64,000 nt of DNA from Paludibacteraceae bacterium (GCA_024693065.1 JAILLP010000013.1:62001-126000), one strand, 5' to 3'; shown: positions 17,740 through 28,339, numbered from the stretch's first letter. Notes: a model not told the origin generated them from the sequence alone. Numbers and translations are program-made.

Positions 17740-20700
17740 TCACTTCGTGCGGATCAGCGTAAAGTGACCCGTAAATTGCTTACGAATCTCAGGCACATTG
17801 ATTAGATACCAATAGTCTGTAGACGGAAGTGGCTTTCCGTTGTAAGTACCATCCCAATCTGACGTGTCACCTTCCAAGACAGCCAACACCTTACCCGTAC
17901 GGTCGTAGATGGTTACCCTCGTGTTAGGATATGCATCCATGATAGTCGAAAGATCCCACGTGTCATTCAAGCCATCTTCGCTCGGAGTGAAGTATTCAGG
18001 GATAGCGATTGGTGGAGCAATGACAACGAAGACCGTCATTCCCTCACATCCCAACTCATCCCGCACGAGAGCCGTATGAGGATAGTCATACGTAAGATTC
18101 TCATAGACATCCTGCGTACTCCAATCCTTGTTATCCAACTTAAATTCATACTGTCCAGCACGACCCACCGGAACTAACTTGCGGGAATTGAGGGACAACG
18201 AGTCAATCAACAACTCAGGGGCTGCGACAACATCCACCTTCTGGGTAGCGACAGCCTCACCACAGTACTTAGAGACCGCCACAAAGGTATAGGTGCCCGA
18301 CACAGGATCCATCCGAATGGTCAGTTTCTGAGTATGAGCAATGGTATCTCCATTAGGATTGATCCAATGGTATGTATCAATATCATCCCCACTAACTTTC
18401 GGATCGAAGCTGATGCCATTGCCACTACATACGAAGATATCCTCCTCCTTTTCGATAGATGGATTCTCCCTTACAGTGACAGGGACCGTATCGTTTTGAG
18501 GGCAGAGCCCATCCTGGGTAATGGTGAAGCCATATTTGGTCGCCTCGGTAGGGGTCACGGTCAGTGTGTTCCCTTGCGTACCATCCTCCCATGTCACAAC
18601 TGCGTCTGAAGCATTTTCAATCTCAACGGACAATGTAACCTCCTCACCAGAGCAGGAAACGACATCTGTAGAAGTGGAGTAAGATACCTGAGGTATCACA
18701 GTGACAGGAATCGTATCACTATAAGCCACCTGCTCACCGTAAGTAACCATCGCATAGTAGGAGATATTGGATTCAGGATAGTGAGTCAAGCTCAAGCCCT
18801 TGATCTGAAGCGATTCGCAATTACCGGACTCATCACATGCATACCAAACAACCGAGTATTTCTCAGGATGCAGCAGATGACCTGTTCCTGTCGTATCAGC
18901 CGCCAAAGAGGCAGCGGCATTCAAACAGATCTTAGGCGTAGACGTGGAAGCGGCAATAATCACCTTAGCATCCACCACAAGCTGCAACTGTCCATCACGT
19001 TCACAATAGCCATCCGCAGAGACATTCACATCGAATAATTCGTCGGTGAATACCTGGGCGATCTCATAAGGATTGCCAACTCCATTATTCACACTTCCCT
19101 TCCAAACGACCGTAGCATCAGAAGGAACGAGATCCTTCAATTCGAGAGAAGCGGAAGCCCCATTGGCGGCAACCACCTCGCTCGGCGTCGAGAAGGAAAC
19201 AAACGGTTTCACCGTCAACCGGGCGGAAGTGACACCATCCAGGTTCTTCGCCAAACAGATTCCGTTGCTTGCCTCGAAGGTATAAGTACCACCGTCCTGA
19301 GGTTTCACACTAGGGATCTCTAATACGGAGAGTCCAGCATATTCCGTCAACTCCTCATCATTCTTAAACCACTTGATGTAGGAGCCTTCCATATTCCTGT
19401 CATATCCATTGAGGAGTAGGCTACCCGAAGCGGAAGAGCCCTCACAAACCGAGGTGTCCAAATCTGCGAACTGGGCAGATACGGTGAATGGATGAACCTC
19501 CACCACTATCGTATCCGACGTCTCGCACTCATTCACGAAGGAGAGAACGTAAGTCGTAGTCTGCGTAGGGCGCACCGTTGTGGAAGCACTCGCCTCCAAC
19601 AATACACCATCGGAAGTAGTCCACTTGAAATCCGTACCCACATGAGTGGCACCCAGCACGATATCCTCGTCGCCACAAGTTCGGTACGTCTTCGTCTCCA
19701 CACCATTGGCGGTGAGCGAGCCCGTCAGTTCGCCTCGACCTACCGTTACCGTCAGGGTGGTGTCGAACACACAGAGACCAGCGGTCATCTGCAATTTGTA
19801 GGAATATACCTTGCCATACTCTCCCGTTTCGTCCTTCATCTTCAGGGAGGCGTCATTGCCCGTAGCATCTCCGCTCCAAGAGAAGGAGAGCGAACTGCCC
19901 TCACTCGTAGCGGAAGCTACCAATTCGGTTTCCCCGAATGGACAGATGCTTGGAGATGCGGTCACCTTAATGTCTGTTATCTGGTCTATCACCACATCCA
20001 CAGAAGCGAAGTCCGCCGATTCACAGAGCAAATCAGTGACAGGAGCATACGATGCCTTCGCATAGTAAACGCCTGACTTCTCCGCCTTAGGGTCAGAATC
20101 AGACATCGGATCCTTGTTCGTATCGTAATAGCTATATGTCACGGACAAACCGTTGGCCTCACGGAAGGCGGTATTCAACGCATATGGTGTGTTACAAAGC
20201 GTAACATTCTGAGGTTCAGCTTCAATCTGAGGCAAAGCATAGACCGTCACCGTGACAATAGCCTTGCCACCCTCTGTGCCTTGCTCATCCACTTGGGACA
20301 CATAGTAATTCGTCTCACCAGCGACCGTAACATCCGGCACAGGCGCATCGTTCAACTGATTGCCCGCGGCGTCGTACCAACGAAGCGTCCAGTTCGTCGC
20401 ACTACCATTATCGCCCGGAGTCGCCTCAAGTGGCTTAACATCCGACGCATTCAAGCAGTAAGCCACATCTGGCGCTGTAGGCATCGGAGAACCACTGATT
20501 AGAACCGTCACCTTCTGCAACGGGGACTCACAACCTTCGTTGGTCGTCGCCTTCACGTAGTAGGTAGCTTCACCATTGCCACCACCCGCCGGAACATCCG
20601 GTATCGGTTCAGCAGAAAGTTCGTTCTGATTCTCATCGTACCAAACATAGGTAATACCGCTCTCCTTCTCCAGAACAGTCGCATCATAAGCGGTCAGCGA

Positions 20701-23700
20701 CTTGTCGAAGACACCAGCGGAGGACGTATCGTTCACCAGATAGGTAACCTTGAACGTACCCTTCAACACCGGTGTAGGGGAAACCGTCACATTAATCTTA
20801 CCCGAACCCGAACAAGAGCCCTGGGTCACCTTCACTTCATATTCACCGGACGCCGAGACGCTCAATGTGGATTGAGCCGAGCCATCCGTCCACTCATAGG
20901 TGTCGTAGCTATTGGAAGCGTCGAGCACCAATGGCAAGTTCGCCTCACATATCGTGGTATCGGCACCCAAATCCACCTTCAGTTCGCTCGCCACCGTGAT
21001 GGTAGCGGAAGCCTTCGACTCGCAGCCCTCCGGAGTAGTAACCACCACAGAATATTTGCCAGACTGGTCGGTAACCAACTCGTTCAGAGTGGAACCATCG
21101 CTCCAGAGGTAAGTATAGGTCATGTCGGTGCCGGCGGTCAATGTGCCCGACTGGCCCGAACAGATCGTGAGGTCAGAGAGTTTCACCACGGCGGTATCCG
21201 CCACGGTATAGGTGAGATGGAAGGTGTCGCTAACGCAGCCATCCTCCGTATAGAGGAAGTAAGGCTTGTCGAAATCACCCACCGCATCCGTAGACACACT
21301 AGGGAAGACGAGAGGTACGCCACCACGGTCACCGACCCAACTATAGCTAACGCCAGCCGGTCTGTTGTCGATGGTAGTTATCATCTCCGTGTATTTAGTG
21401 TTATCGCTCGGTATAGTGCCGACGCAGAGCGTGCCGAGAGGGAAGTCCTGACCCACCGGACGATCGTTCACCGTCAAAGAAATCTTTTTGCTCTCCAGGA
21501 AGCAAGTAGGGTCAACTGGGCTGCTCACCTTCACATGGTACGAGCCAGCCTCCTTCACATAGATTTCACCCTTATAGGAAGCCCTGCCCAAGGAGATGCC
21601 ATTCAGGAAGAACTCGTACATGAATCGTGAGCCATCCTTGCCGTCGTCGCCGAATCCAGCGAGAAGAACCGAGTCGCCCTCACATATCTTATCCACATCA
21701 TTAACAAACTGGATATCCGCCTTAACGAGTTCGCACTCTTCCACGCCGCAAGCAATTGTGTTGAGCACCTTGAGGGTATCCAATCCATAGACAGTAGCGA
21801 TACCCATGTTAGTGATATATCTGTCCACGCAAGACTTCACCTCAGCGGTATAGGTGCGGACGACAGAATCCATAGGAGGAATAGCCGTTTCCACAGTAGT
21901 GGCGACAGTAGGCCAAGAGATGAAGTTCTTCGACTCATCCCAAGATCCATTATCGGAAATGTTTGTCACATTCCCAAGCTCCTCAGGAAGTTGGTCATAC
22001 AAAGTGACGTTGAACGCATAATCGAGGTCAGTGATAAACTCCGTCAAGTGAGGTGCGGCGTTTGTTTTGCCATTCACATACATACCAAACCAACCCGGGT
22101 CTGTATTAGACAAGCCTTTCCAGCTTCTTACCACATCTTCCCAATCATCCTCCGCATTATTGATATAAAGATACAACCTATCATCAACAATACTTAATTT
22201 AAACTCCGGATTACTAACATTGCCACGATATGCCACCTCATCATCATCAAATTCTCCCAATGACAATTTTTTTTCACCATCATAGACCTCACACTTAAAT
22301 GTTCTAGACGTCGAAGAGTGAGGAATAAGCTTTACTGCGACGCCTTCAAATCCTCGTTGGCCCGGAGTTCCTTTTTTGTACCTCAACACCACCCAAGTAT
22401 TAGTTATAGCATCTCTATCACAATTATCCATTGAAAGATAAACATCTCCATTTCTACCATAAGAATACTCAGGAGAGAACATATGAGAAGTTTCAGTATT
22501 CAGCAATATATGGCCACCCTCCACAGAAGGCAAAGAACTGTTACCAAGAGGTTTCCACCCATTGGTCGATTTACAATTCGCCTCCACATGAGTTCCCGTA
22601 TTGTTGATGTATTTGACTTTATATTCCACCTTTTCACCCTGATCAGCGGATTTCTTATCAGCGTTCTTGAACAAAGACTCCTGCGCCTCCCCTACCGGAG
22701 GGATTTCAGAGCAAGTCGTACGAAGGTCAACGCGGGAAGAATCAGGGGAGTCTGTCCTTGACGAGATCCAAGCCACATTCGAGTAATAAGCATCCTCCGC
22801 ATCCGGACAACCCAAGTCTCTGGCGACACAAGAATAAACCAACTTGTCTTTCTCACCGACCAGCATAACCGGTGTTGTCCATTTCACAATACCGCTATAG
22901 TCCTTGCAACCAGCAGGAGCGGGAGTATATGTAGCTTGAATTCTATTCTCCTGTTCATCCTTCAAGGCTGTGCTATCAATCCATGCGAAGAACTCCAACT
23001 CGTAAGGGATCGTATCGACGATAGTCACATCGTATGCCTCACGGCCAGGACGAGGAGCCGTACCCAGGATTCTACGCCACGTATAACCATCAAACTCCTC
23101 CACCAATATACGATCGTAATGATCTATACTAGACACACCCTTGATATCACAAACGTCACGTCCGTGTTTGTCAACTGTATATCCCAAATTGTCATAATTA
23201 GCATAGCATGGCGTCAACAAGAACAAAGGAGACCCTTGCATTGTTGATGCCTGTCCAGTAGGGACATGCAATTTTTCGTAAGACCAGTCGTCATAGAATT
23301 TTTTGCCAATCGCCATATCAGAGTTCCCTGCTTTAATCCTCAAACCAGTTCTGATAAAGAATGGACCTCCAATACCCTTATGAATAAAACAGAATCCACT
23401 TCCTGCACCTTCTCCACCGCCATTATCCGTGGCGATTTTCTGGAAGACCCAAGAAGAAGGAGCCATTAGCGTGCTTGGGAACTGCGTGATCAATCTCTGA
23501 TTGCACCTCTTCCCGTTCTCAGGATCCTCATAATATGGCACACGCTGATATGTGAACTTTAACGTATCATTACCGTTATTCAAGCCATATTTCTTAAGGT
23601 CCGCAGCCTGACCATCGTCATACACGCCCCACCCAGTAGGATTTTCCACTGGGTCGTAGACACCGATGGCGGCAGCGTCATACATAAAGAAAGAGCACCT

Positions 23701-26097
23701 ATAGTTTCCGGTATTGATATAAGCTTCAGATGCGCTATGCCACAAACGATATCCCTGAATAAATGTATAGGCGTTATCTCCTGACAAATAATTGGCATAT
23801 GACAAACGGACATTGTCTCGTCCTCCATTTAGCCATGAAGCTTCACCCAAAGACTTGTTTTCGAATTCAATCGTAAACTTTACTATATTGTTCGGGTTAA
23901 GAACATTCCTCGATGCGGTCTTCTTCAATTGTAGAGTACGGCTTGGCAAGATATCCACGCAGTTCCTTTCCATTGTGGCGGTAGCATGGTTAGGGTATTC
24001 ATTGCTAGTCCATGGCTCGAACTTATTGTTCTCATCCGTGGTTGAAATAGTACTTGTCAAGCAAATACGTGGATTAAGCGTGTCCTTTGCCACAACAACA
24101 AAGGAGACAGAGTCTATTGTGGCACTCAGTTTACCTGTTTTGAATCCAGGCACAGTACCGACATTCCACTTGATATTTTGCCCTTGAGTTATTGTTCCAT
24201 TTCCCCTTGTGATGGCCACCACTTCATAATTAGGGTCAAGAGCGGTCTCAATAACAACACCGGTAGCATCCTTGGATCCATAATTACGGAACTGAACCGT
24301 ATACTCAATCTGGTCGTCAACGTATGCATAGGTTTTATCCACCGACATATAGACCTTCATGTTAGGAGCAGGAGCCATATTGCTTGGTGCATGGAAATTA
24401 CCCGAATTGACCAATAGACCAAGATTACGGAACCATCCATGGAAATATTTAGGAGTACTCTCTTCGTATCTTTTAGGAGACGAAGCAGATATGGAGCAAT
24501 CGTTTCCGTCCCATCTAAGTTCACTCTCCCTATACATATCTCCCAAAAACTCCAAGTCGCCCGACGCTACTGCGGAAGGTGAACCACAACCCACAGTGAA
24601 ATTAGTAGGATAAAACTCATCGACTTCTCCTGTTTGGGAATATTGCTGGACTATATTACAAGGTCCAGACCAATATGGTTGACCAGGATCTGGAGATGCT
24701 CCAGCTGTAATACATCTTCCAGAAGATTGTCCACCACTATTAGGATTTGAGGTAGGCGACGTACCTTGTCCTGGAGCATCTTTCAGGAACTCGGCAAAAC
24801 GAAGGGCCATATCGCGCTCGAAGGTATTACCTCCCGCCTCCACCTGATGTGTCTTAGGATTCCACGTGGTTTCCGGATTGCCATGCCAGATATAGTTCAA
24901 GATCGTACGCCATGCCAATCGGAAATCCTCTCCATTAAGTCCTCTGGTAAACGTCACCTGAGTATCGCTTCCATTGAAAGCGAACTTACCTATGGAAGGA
25001 ATTAAGCCCTGCTTATATGCCTCACCCATCAACCAGTCACAAGATGCCTCCCCACGTTTATATTGCTGGATTCTCCACGCATTTTTAGGATCCGGGTTTT
25101 CCACATTATCCTCTTCCAACCATCTGGCGAACTCATTGAAATAAGCTGGTGCCGCATAATCGAAAAATGCATCCGCATTACCAATATTGCAACTCGGCGT
25201 AACATCCGGATAGTCTCGCTGCGTCTGCCTCCATTGGGTCATATCACCGCCTTTATTTCCGCCATGGATATATCCATCTATTCCGATATTTCCACTAGTA
25301 TGTCCGCCCCTATATATAGTTCCGTCTCCGTTAACAGCGGTATACATGAATGTATCAACAAACGCCGAAATGTAATCCTTCGCCATCTGTCTGTACAAAA
25401 TAGGTTCCCCATTAACAACAACAGGTTTTCCATCCATCTTCATTGTATCTCCCCATTGCTTGTAAGCAATCAGAAGAGCCAAAGCGATATCATCGTCACC
25501 ATCGGTAGCAGAACCTTCATCAGGATATGCTCCATGAGGACCTGTTTTTTCACCTTCTATATGTTCATCAGAGGTAAAACAGCATGCCATACCAGGGCTG
25601 TATGGATAATCTTGATACAAAATCCTTCCATCAGAATATTTTTTCACCTTAGGTATCTTCGAATCGTGTATCAACATCCACAACCCATTGAATGTAGGTT
25701 GATCAGCAAAAATCGCGGCGGCAAGCAAGATATATCCGTCGCCCTCTGAACATTTAGGTGCAAATGTTCCATCTCTCTCATCTGCCGATAACGACCGTGG
25801 GTTAAAAGAGATATATCTTACACCTCCAACCTCCTGACCCGTATATCTGGCCCTATGGCTCATGATCTCGTACGCCTCGCGCATGGTCTTTTCCATATCC
25901 GCATGCGTCACACCTTCCGCATTATACTTTGCAAGAGACTTTCCTTCCTTATACTCCAAAAACTGAGGAAAAGGAAATGCAGGATTGCCTGAATTAATGT
26001 TTATATCAATAAACTTAGAATTCTGTGCAACCATGCCTGAAACGCACCCGCACAACACTGCCAAAGCGATAATAAATGGTCTAACTATATGTTTCAT
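17740..26097 (-). CDS. Giant GH8 enzyme with adhesin-like repeats and T9SS type B sorting domain
   Basis: The 2785-residue protein starts with a signal peptide (MKHIVRPFIIALAVLCGCVSG). A glycoside hydrolase family 8 domain spans about 30-450, with SEGDGYILLAAA (putative acid Glu118) and the family signature ATDGDDDIALALLIAYKQWG (about 197-216). A DUF11-like repeat follows (about 590-690). Then come about 2000 residues of beta-rich, Ig/PKD-like and SprB-like modules (for example CSGQSGTLTAGTDMTYTYLW). The C-terminal about 85 residues (YFTPSEDGLNDTW... to FTGHFTLIRTK) are the gliding-motility-type, type B sorting domain. GH8 enzymes cut beta-1,4 glucans, xylan or chitosan. The exact substrate is unknown. 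Confidence 0.88.
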   Translation of the reverse strand: MKHIVRPFIIALAVLCGCVSGMVAQNSKFIDININSGNPAFPFPQFLEYKEGKSLAKYNAEGVTHADMEKTMREAYEIMSHRARYTGQEVGGVRYISFNPRSLSADERDGTFAPKCSEGDGYILLAAAIFADQPTFNGLWMLIHDSKIPKVKKYSDGRILYQDYPYSPGMACCFTSDEHIEGEKTGPHGAYPDEGSATDGDDDIALALLIAYKQWGDTMKMDGKPVVVNGEPILYRQMAKDYISAFVDTFMYTAVNGDGTIYRGGHTSGNIGIDGYIHGGNKGGDMTQWRQTQRDYPDVTPSCNIGNADAFFDYAAPAYFNEFARWLEEDNVENPDPKNAWRIQQYKRGEASCDWLMGEAYKQGLIPSIGKFAFNGSDTQVTFTRGLNGEDFRLAWRTILNYIWHGNPETTWNPKTHQVEAGGNTFERDMALRFAEFLKDAPGQGTSPTSNPNSGGQSSGRCITAGASPDPGQPYWSGPCNIVQQYSQTGEVDEFYPTNFTVGCGSPSAVASGDLEFLGDMYRESELRWDGNDCSISASSPKRYEESTPKYFHGWFRNLGLLVNSGNFHAPSNMAPAPNMKVYMSVDKTYAYVDDQIEYTVQFRNYGSKDATGVVIETALDPNYEVVAITRGNGTITQGQNIKWNVGTVPGFKTGKLSATIDSVSFVVVAKDTLNPRICLTSTISTTDENNKFEPWTSNEYPNHATATMERNCVDILPSRTLQLKKTASRNVLNPNNIVKFTIEFENKSLGEASWLNGGRDNVRLSYANYLSGDNAYTFIQGYRLWHSASEAYINTGNYRCSFFMYDAAAIGVYDPVENPTGWGVYDDGQAADLKKYGLNNGNDTLKFTYQRVPYYEDPENGKRCNQRLITQFPSTLMAPSSWVFQKIATDNGGGEGAGSGFCFIHKGIGGPFFIRTGLRIKAGNSDMAIGKKFYDDWSYEKLHVPTGQASTMQGSPLFLLTPCYANYDNLGYTVDKHGRDVCDIKGVSSIDHYDRILVEEFDGYTWRRILGTAPRPGREAYDVTIVDTIPYELEFFAWIDSTALKDEQENRIQATYTPAPAGCKDYSGIVKWTTPVMLVGEKDKLVYSCVARDLGCPDAEDAYYSNVAWISSRTDSPDSSRVDLRTTCSEIPPVGEAQESLFKNADKKSADQGEKVEYKVKYINNTGTHVEANCKSTNGWKPLGNSSLPSVEGGHILLNTETSHMFSPEYSYGRNGDVYLSMDNCDRDAITNTWVVLRYKKGTPGQRGFEGVAVKLIPHSSTSRTFKCEVYDGEKKLSLGEFDDDEVAYRGNVSNPEFKLSIVDDRLYLYINNAEDDWEDVVRSWKGLSNTDPGWFGMYVNGKTNAAPHLTEFITDLDYAFNVTLYDQLPEELGNVTNISDNGSWDESKNFISWPTVATTVETAIPPMDSVVRTYTAEVKSCVDRYITNMGIATVYGLDTLKVLNTIACGVEECELVKADIQFVNDVDKICEGDSVLLAGFGDDGKDGSRFMYEFFLNGISLGRASYKGEIYVKEAGSYHVKVSSPVDPTCFLESKKISLTVNDRPVGQDFPLGTLCVGTIPSDNTKYTEMITTIDNRPAGVSYSWVGDRGGVPLVFPSVSTDAVGDFDKPYFLYTEDGCVSDTFHLTYTVADTAVVKLSDLTICSGQSGTLTAGTDMTYTYLWSDGSTLNELVTDQSGKYSVVVTTPEGCESKASATITVASELKVDLGADTTICEANLPLVLDASNSYDTYEWTDGSAQSTLSVSASGEYEVKVTQGSCSGSGKINVTVSPTPVLKGTFKVTYLVNDTSSAGVFDKSLTAYDATVLEKESGITYVWYDENQNELSAEPIPDVPAGGGNGEATYYVKATTNEGCESPLQKVTVLISGSPMPTAPDVAYCLNASDVKPLEATPGDNGSATNWTLRWYDAAGNQLNDAPVPDVTVAGETNYYVSQVDEQGTEGGKAIVTVTVYALPQIEAEPQNVTLCNTPYALNTAFREANGLSVTYSYYDTNKDPMSDSDPKAEKSGVYYAKASYAPVTDLLCESADFASVDVVIDQITDIKVTASPSICPFGETELVASATSEGSSLSFSWSGDATGNDASLKMKDETGEYGKVYSYKLQMTAGLCVFDTTLTVTVGRGELTGSLTANGVETKTYRTCGDEDIVLGATHVGTDFKWTTSDGVLLEASASTTVRPTQTTTYVLSFVNECETSDTIVVEVHPFTVSAQFADLDTSVCEGSSASGSLLLNGYDRNMEGSYIKWFKNDEELTEYAGLSVLEIPSVKPQDGGTYTFEASNGICLAKNLDGVTSARLTVKPFVSFSTPSEVVAANGASASLELKDLVPSDATVVWKGSVNNGVGNPYEIAQVFTDELFDVNVSADGYCERDGQLQLVVDAKVIIAASTSTPKICLNAAASLAADTTGTGHLLHPEKYSVVWYACDESGNCESLQIKGLSLTHYPESNISYYAMVTYGEQVAYSDTIPVTVIPQVSYSTSTDVVSCSGEEVTLSVEIENASDAVVTWEDGTQGNTLTVTPTEATKYGFTITQDGLCPQNDTVPVTVRENPSIEKEEDIFVCSGNGISFDPKVSGDDIDTYHWINPNGDTIAHTQKLTIRMDPVSGTYTFVAVSKYCGEAVATQKVDVVAAPELLIDSLSLNSRKLVPVGRAGQYEFKLDNKDWSTQDVYENLTYDYPHTALVRDELGCEGMTVFVVIAPPIAIPEYFTPSEDGLNDTWDLSTIMDAYPNTRVTIYDRTGKVLAVLEGDTSDWDGTYNGKPLPSTDYWYLINVPEIRKQFTGHFTLIRTK

Positions 26098-26143
26098 AAC
26101 CTAATAATTCTATGTGACAATATACTATACCCAAACTAGCCCC

Positions 26144-26151
26144 CAAATATA
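26144..26151 (-). promoter_or_regulatory. -7 element for the GH8 gene
   Basis: On the minus strand TATATTTG fits TAnnTTTG. It lies about 47 bases upstream of the ATG at 26097. No convincing -33 element is seen at the expected distance, so this is tentative. Confidence 0.4.
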
Positions 26152-26623
26152 TAAAAAATCTTAAAATGATACACGGATAGGTCTGAAAAAAAGGATTGGG
26201 AATGTTTTTTACGGTTCACATCCAGTACTACTGAGAAGGGGTGTACACCTTCCCTATAATGCCTCCATCATAATATAAGAACCATTTTTCCCATTTTTTT
26301 TTTGATTATAGAAAAACTTTTTAACTTTGCCACGTTCAATTCGGTGAATTACGATTGAGCGACATAAACCAATACATCTAATAACACACAATACATCTAT
26401 AAACACAATTGTTTGTTATTACACTTTTTGGGGGAGGACCATTGAAAAACCACAGAAAGACGCTTTCCAGCGAACCCCAAGCGGACATCTTCATTTTGTT
26501 CGAGGAACAACAGGGGGGGGAATGGAAAATATGGGTTTCCTCATTTAGTCATCAGAGGATGCTAAAAACCAATGCGACAACGCTTTGACCTTACATTTTA
26601 TACACCATTAATAAGTAAAAACC
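26152..26623. other. Divergent intergenic region with palindrome and G8 tract
   Basis: No gene is seen. An inverted repeat centred on GGTGTACACC (26240-26249, extended GAAGG...TTCC at 26235-26253) could be an operator or a hairpin. A run of eight G lies at 26513-26520. A T-rich tract at 26297-26303 and a predicted plus-strand promoter precede a leader of nearly 290 bases to the gene at 26624. Confidence 0.45.
26322..26329 (+). promoter_or_regulatory. -7 element for the second T9SS cassette
   Basis: TAACTTTG matches TAnnTTTG. TTTG at 26301-26304 lies 17 bases upstream, a little closer than the usual 19-20. The transcript would start near 26336 and carry a leader of about 288 bases before the ATG at 26624. 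Confidence 0.5.
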
Positions 26624-27118
26624 ATGAAGAAAGTATTCTTTTTTAGACGAGCTTTCTCTTCATTGACGCTACTCGCATTAACAATGGCGGCGAATGCCGA
26701 AGTGTTAATAGTCGAGCAAAACAAAGAGAACTCTCATGAAACAGAGAAGACTTGCTATGATCTGGGCGATAAACCCGTCCTGACATATAGTGAAGCCAAT
26801 CTCGTCGTGAAAACAAACATCGCCAGTGCGGAATTCCCATTAGGGAAGGTCGCGAAGTATTACTTTGCGGAGTCAGATCCGACAGGAGTAGTGACGACAC
26901 AGGGGAAAATGGGATACCTTTTCGTAACGGAAGAGGGAGTCCGGATGACCGGATTCGAGCCATCCCTCCAAGTGAAGCTCTACACCGTCAATGGACAGTT
27001 CCTCCAGGAGTACAGAACCTCGGAAGAGGGCTCTCTGGAAATTAGTCTCAACGGACAGCCTCAAGGCGTCTATCTCATTCAATTAAACACCACCACCATT
27101 AAAGTAATAAAGAAATGA
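26624..27118 (+). CDS. Small secreted protein with T9SS-like tail (cassette A2)
   Basis: The 164-residue protein has a signal peptide (RRAFSSLTLLALTMAANAE). The N-terminal module matches the genes at 10514 and 33267: CYDLGDKPVLTYSEANLVVKT, then LGKVAKYYF and PTGV. The tail of about 75 residues resembles a type A sorting domain (VKLYTVNGQFL, GQPQGVYLIQL, ending KVIKK), although the usual YPNP at its start is missing. Its TGA overlaps the next ATG by 4 bases, the same junction as in the 10514/11020 pair. No enzyme motif is present. Confidence 0.72.
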   Translation: MKKVFFFRRAFSSLTLLALTMAANAEVLIVEQNKENSHETEKTCYDLGDKPVLTYSEANLVVKTNIASAEFPLGKVAKYYFAESDPTGVVTTQGKMGYLFVTEEGVRMTGFEPSLQVKLYTVNGQFLQEYRTSEEGSLEISLNGQPQGVYLIQLNTTTIKVIKK

Positions 27119-28098
27119 AAAAGATTTTTATCCTTATGGCAGCCGGATTATTCTCGATGGGAGTATCCGCTCAAACAACTTACAAAATGCGTGTCCTCAA
27201 GACGGACGGTACCGAAGAGTTCTACAAGACATCTGAGGTAAAACAAGTCGACTTCGTGGAGGAAGAGGAGCAACAACAGGAGGAGCCGACCATCAAGGTG
27301 TTCCTCTCTGGAGACAACCCGAACTATAACGGGCAATGCCAAGTGCAAACAGACCGCTACACGGGTCCCGACGGACAATGCTTCCTGAACTATCCTTCCC
27401 AACTCTCCAATGACCCGAACGTGAAGCATGGCGTCATCATTTGGGGACCTGGTGGAGGCGAGAAGCCTGGTAACTATCCGAACATGATCAACCGTTTGGT
27501 TTCCCATGGATTCGTCGTATTGGAGTTGAAGGAGTCTCCAGGTAGCGGAGATCCTGCGATCGCCGCGATCAACTGGTTGGAGAAAGAGAACAGCAATCCT
27601 AACAGCAAATTCTACAACAAGCTCATCATGGACCGCGTCGGTTGTGCCGGACACTCCATGGGAGGTTTGGAGTCAGAGCAAGCTTGGTTGAGGGACTCCC
27701 GCGTCTACACGGCATGTCTGAACAACAGTGGAGACTTGAACCATTCCGCTATGGGTAAGATGAAGGACGGCAAACCTATCGCCATCGTTTACGGTGAGGC
27801 TGGAATGGAGCGTCCAAACGCTGAGGCTGACTACAACAACGGTGTGTCTTGCCCTGCCTGCCTTGTCATGCTGACGGGCGGACCAGACCAGGGTGAAGGC
27901 GGATACGGACACGGTTCAGGTCCTTGGACGGGACATGCGGCCACTTGCGCATGGATGCGTTGGCACATCGGACATGAATCATTCAGAAAAGATGACTTCA
28001 CCACTCCAAACGGTGAGTTCATGAGCGGTAACATCGTAGGAGCCCAGGGTAGATGGTCCGGCAAGTACAAGAACTGGGAAAACTGGACAGAGGAATAA
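27115..28098 (+). CDS. Secreted alpha/beta hydrolase (chlorophyllase/dienelactone-hydrolase-like)
   Basis: The 327-residue protein has a signal peptide (MKKIFILMAAGLFSMGVSAQ). A short KTDGTEEFYKTSEVKQVDF module and an acidic linker (EEEEQQQEEP) follow, then an alpha/beta hydrolase core. GVIIWGPGGGEKPGNYPNMI resembles the oxyanion region. GHSMGG (residues 179-184) gives the nucleophile Ser181. The fold is like chlorophyllase, PET-hydrolase and dienelactone hydrolase relatives, so an ester substrate such as acetylated or feruloylated polysaccharide is plausible but unproven. No sorting domain is visible at the C-terminus (NWENWTEE). It is coupled to the small T9SS-tailed protein upstream. Confidence 0.8.
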   Translation: MKKIFILMAAGLFSMGVSAQTTYKMRVLKTDGTEEFYKTSEVKQVDFVEEEEQQQEEPTIKVFLSGDNPNYNGQCQVQTDRYTGPDGQCFLNYPSQLSNDPNVKHGVIIWGPGGGEKPGNYPNMINRLVSHGFVVLELKESPGSGDPAIAAINWLEKENSNPNSKFYNKLIMDRVGCAGHSMGGLESEQAWLRDSRVYTACLNNSGDLNHSAMGKMKDGKPIAIVYGEAGMERPNAEADYNNGVSCPACLVMLTGGPDQGEGGYGHGSGPWTGHAATCAWMRWHIGHESFRKDDFTTPNGEFMSGNIVGAQGRWSGKYKNWENWTEE

Positions 28099-28135
28099 GA
28101 TAAAATGTAGTTTGTTATTTGTTAGTCTTTTTTTC

Positions 28136-28175
28136 GAATCGGTCGGCCATCGGATGGTCGGCCGATTCATTTTTC
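28136..28175 (+). terminator. Intrinsic terminator after the hydrolase gene
   Basis: GAATCGGTCGGCCATC pairs with GATGGTCGGCCGATTC (two G-U pairs), followed by ATTTTT. It lies 37 bases after the hydrolase stop codon. Confidence 0.7.
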
Positions 28176-28322
28176 CCATTTCACTGAACAATCAAGGGGA
28201 AGGCGCAATAAAGAAAGCATGAGAGGAATATGCCGAGACAACCAACATACGCCCTATCCACCCCACAATATTTCGTATACAAACGTCAAGAAAAATTGTA
28301 GCATCCCACAAAAAGAACGGCT

Positions 28323-28339
28323 TTGGCATAGTTTTTGCA
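28323..28339 (+). promoter_or_regulatory. Candidate sigma-54 (-24/-12) promoter
   Basis: TTGGCATAGTTTTTGCA has GG and GC separated by exactly 10 bases, with TTGGCA and TTGCA at both ends, which is close to the RpoN consensus. It points toward the tail-fibre-like gene at 28786, about 440 bases away. The intervening leader contains a 43-codon frame. I see no enhancer-binding regulator in the window. Confidence 0.4.
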
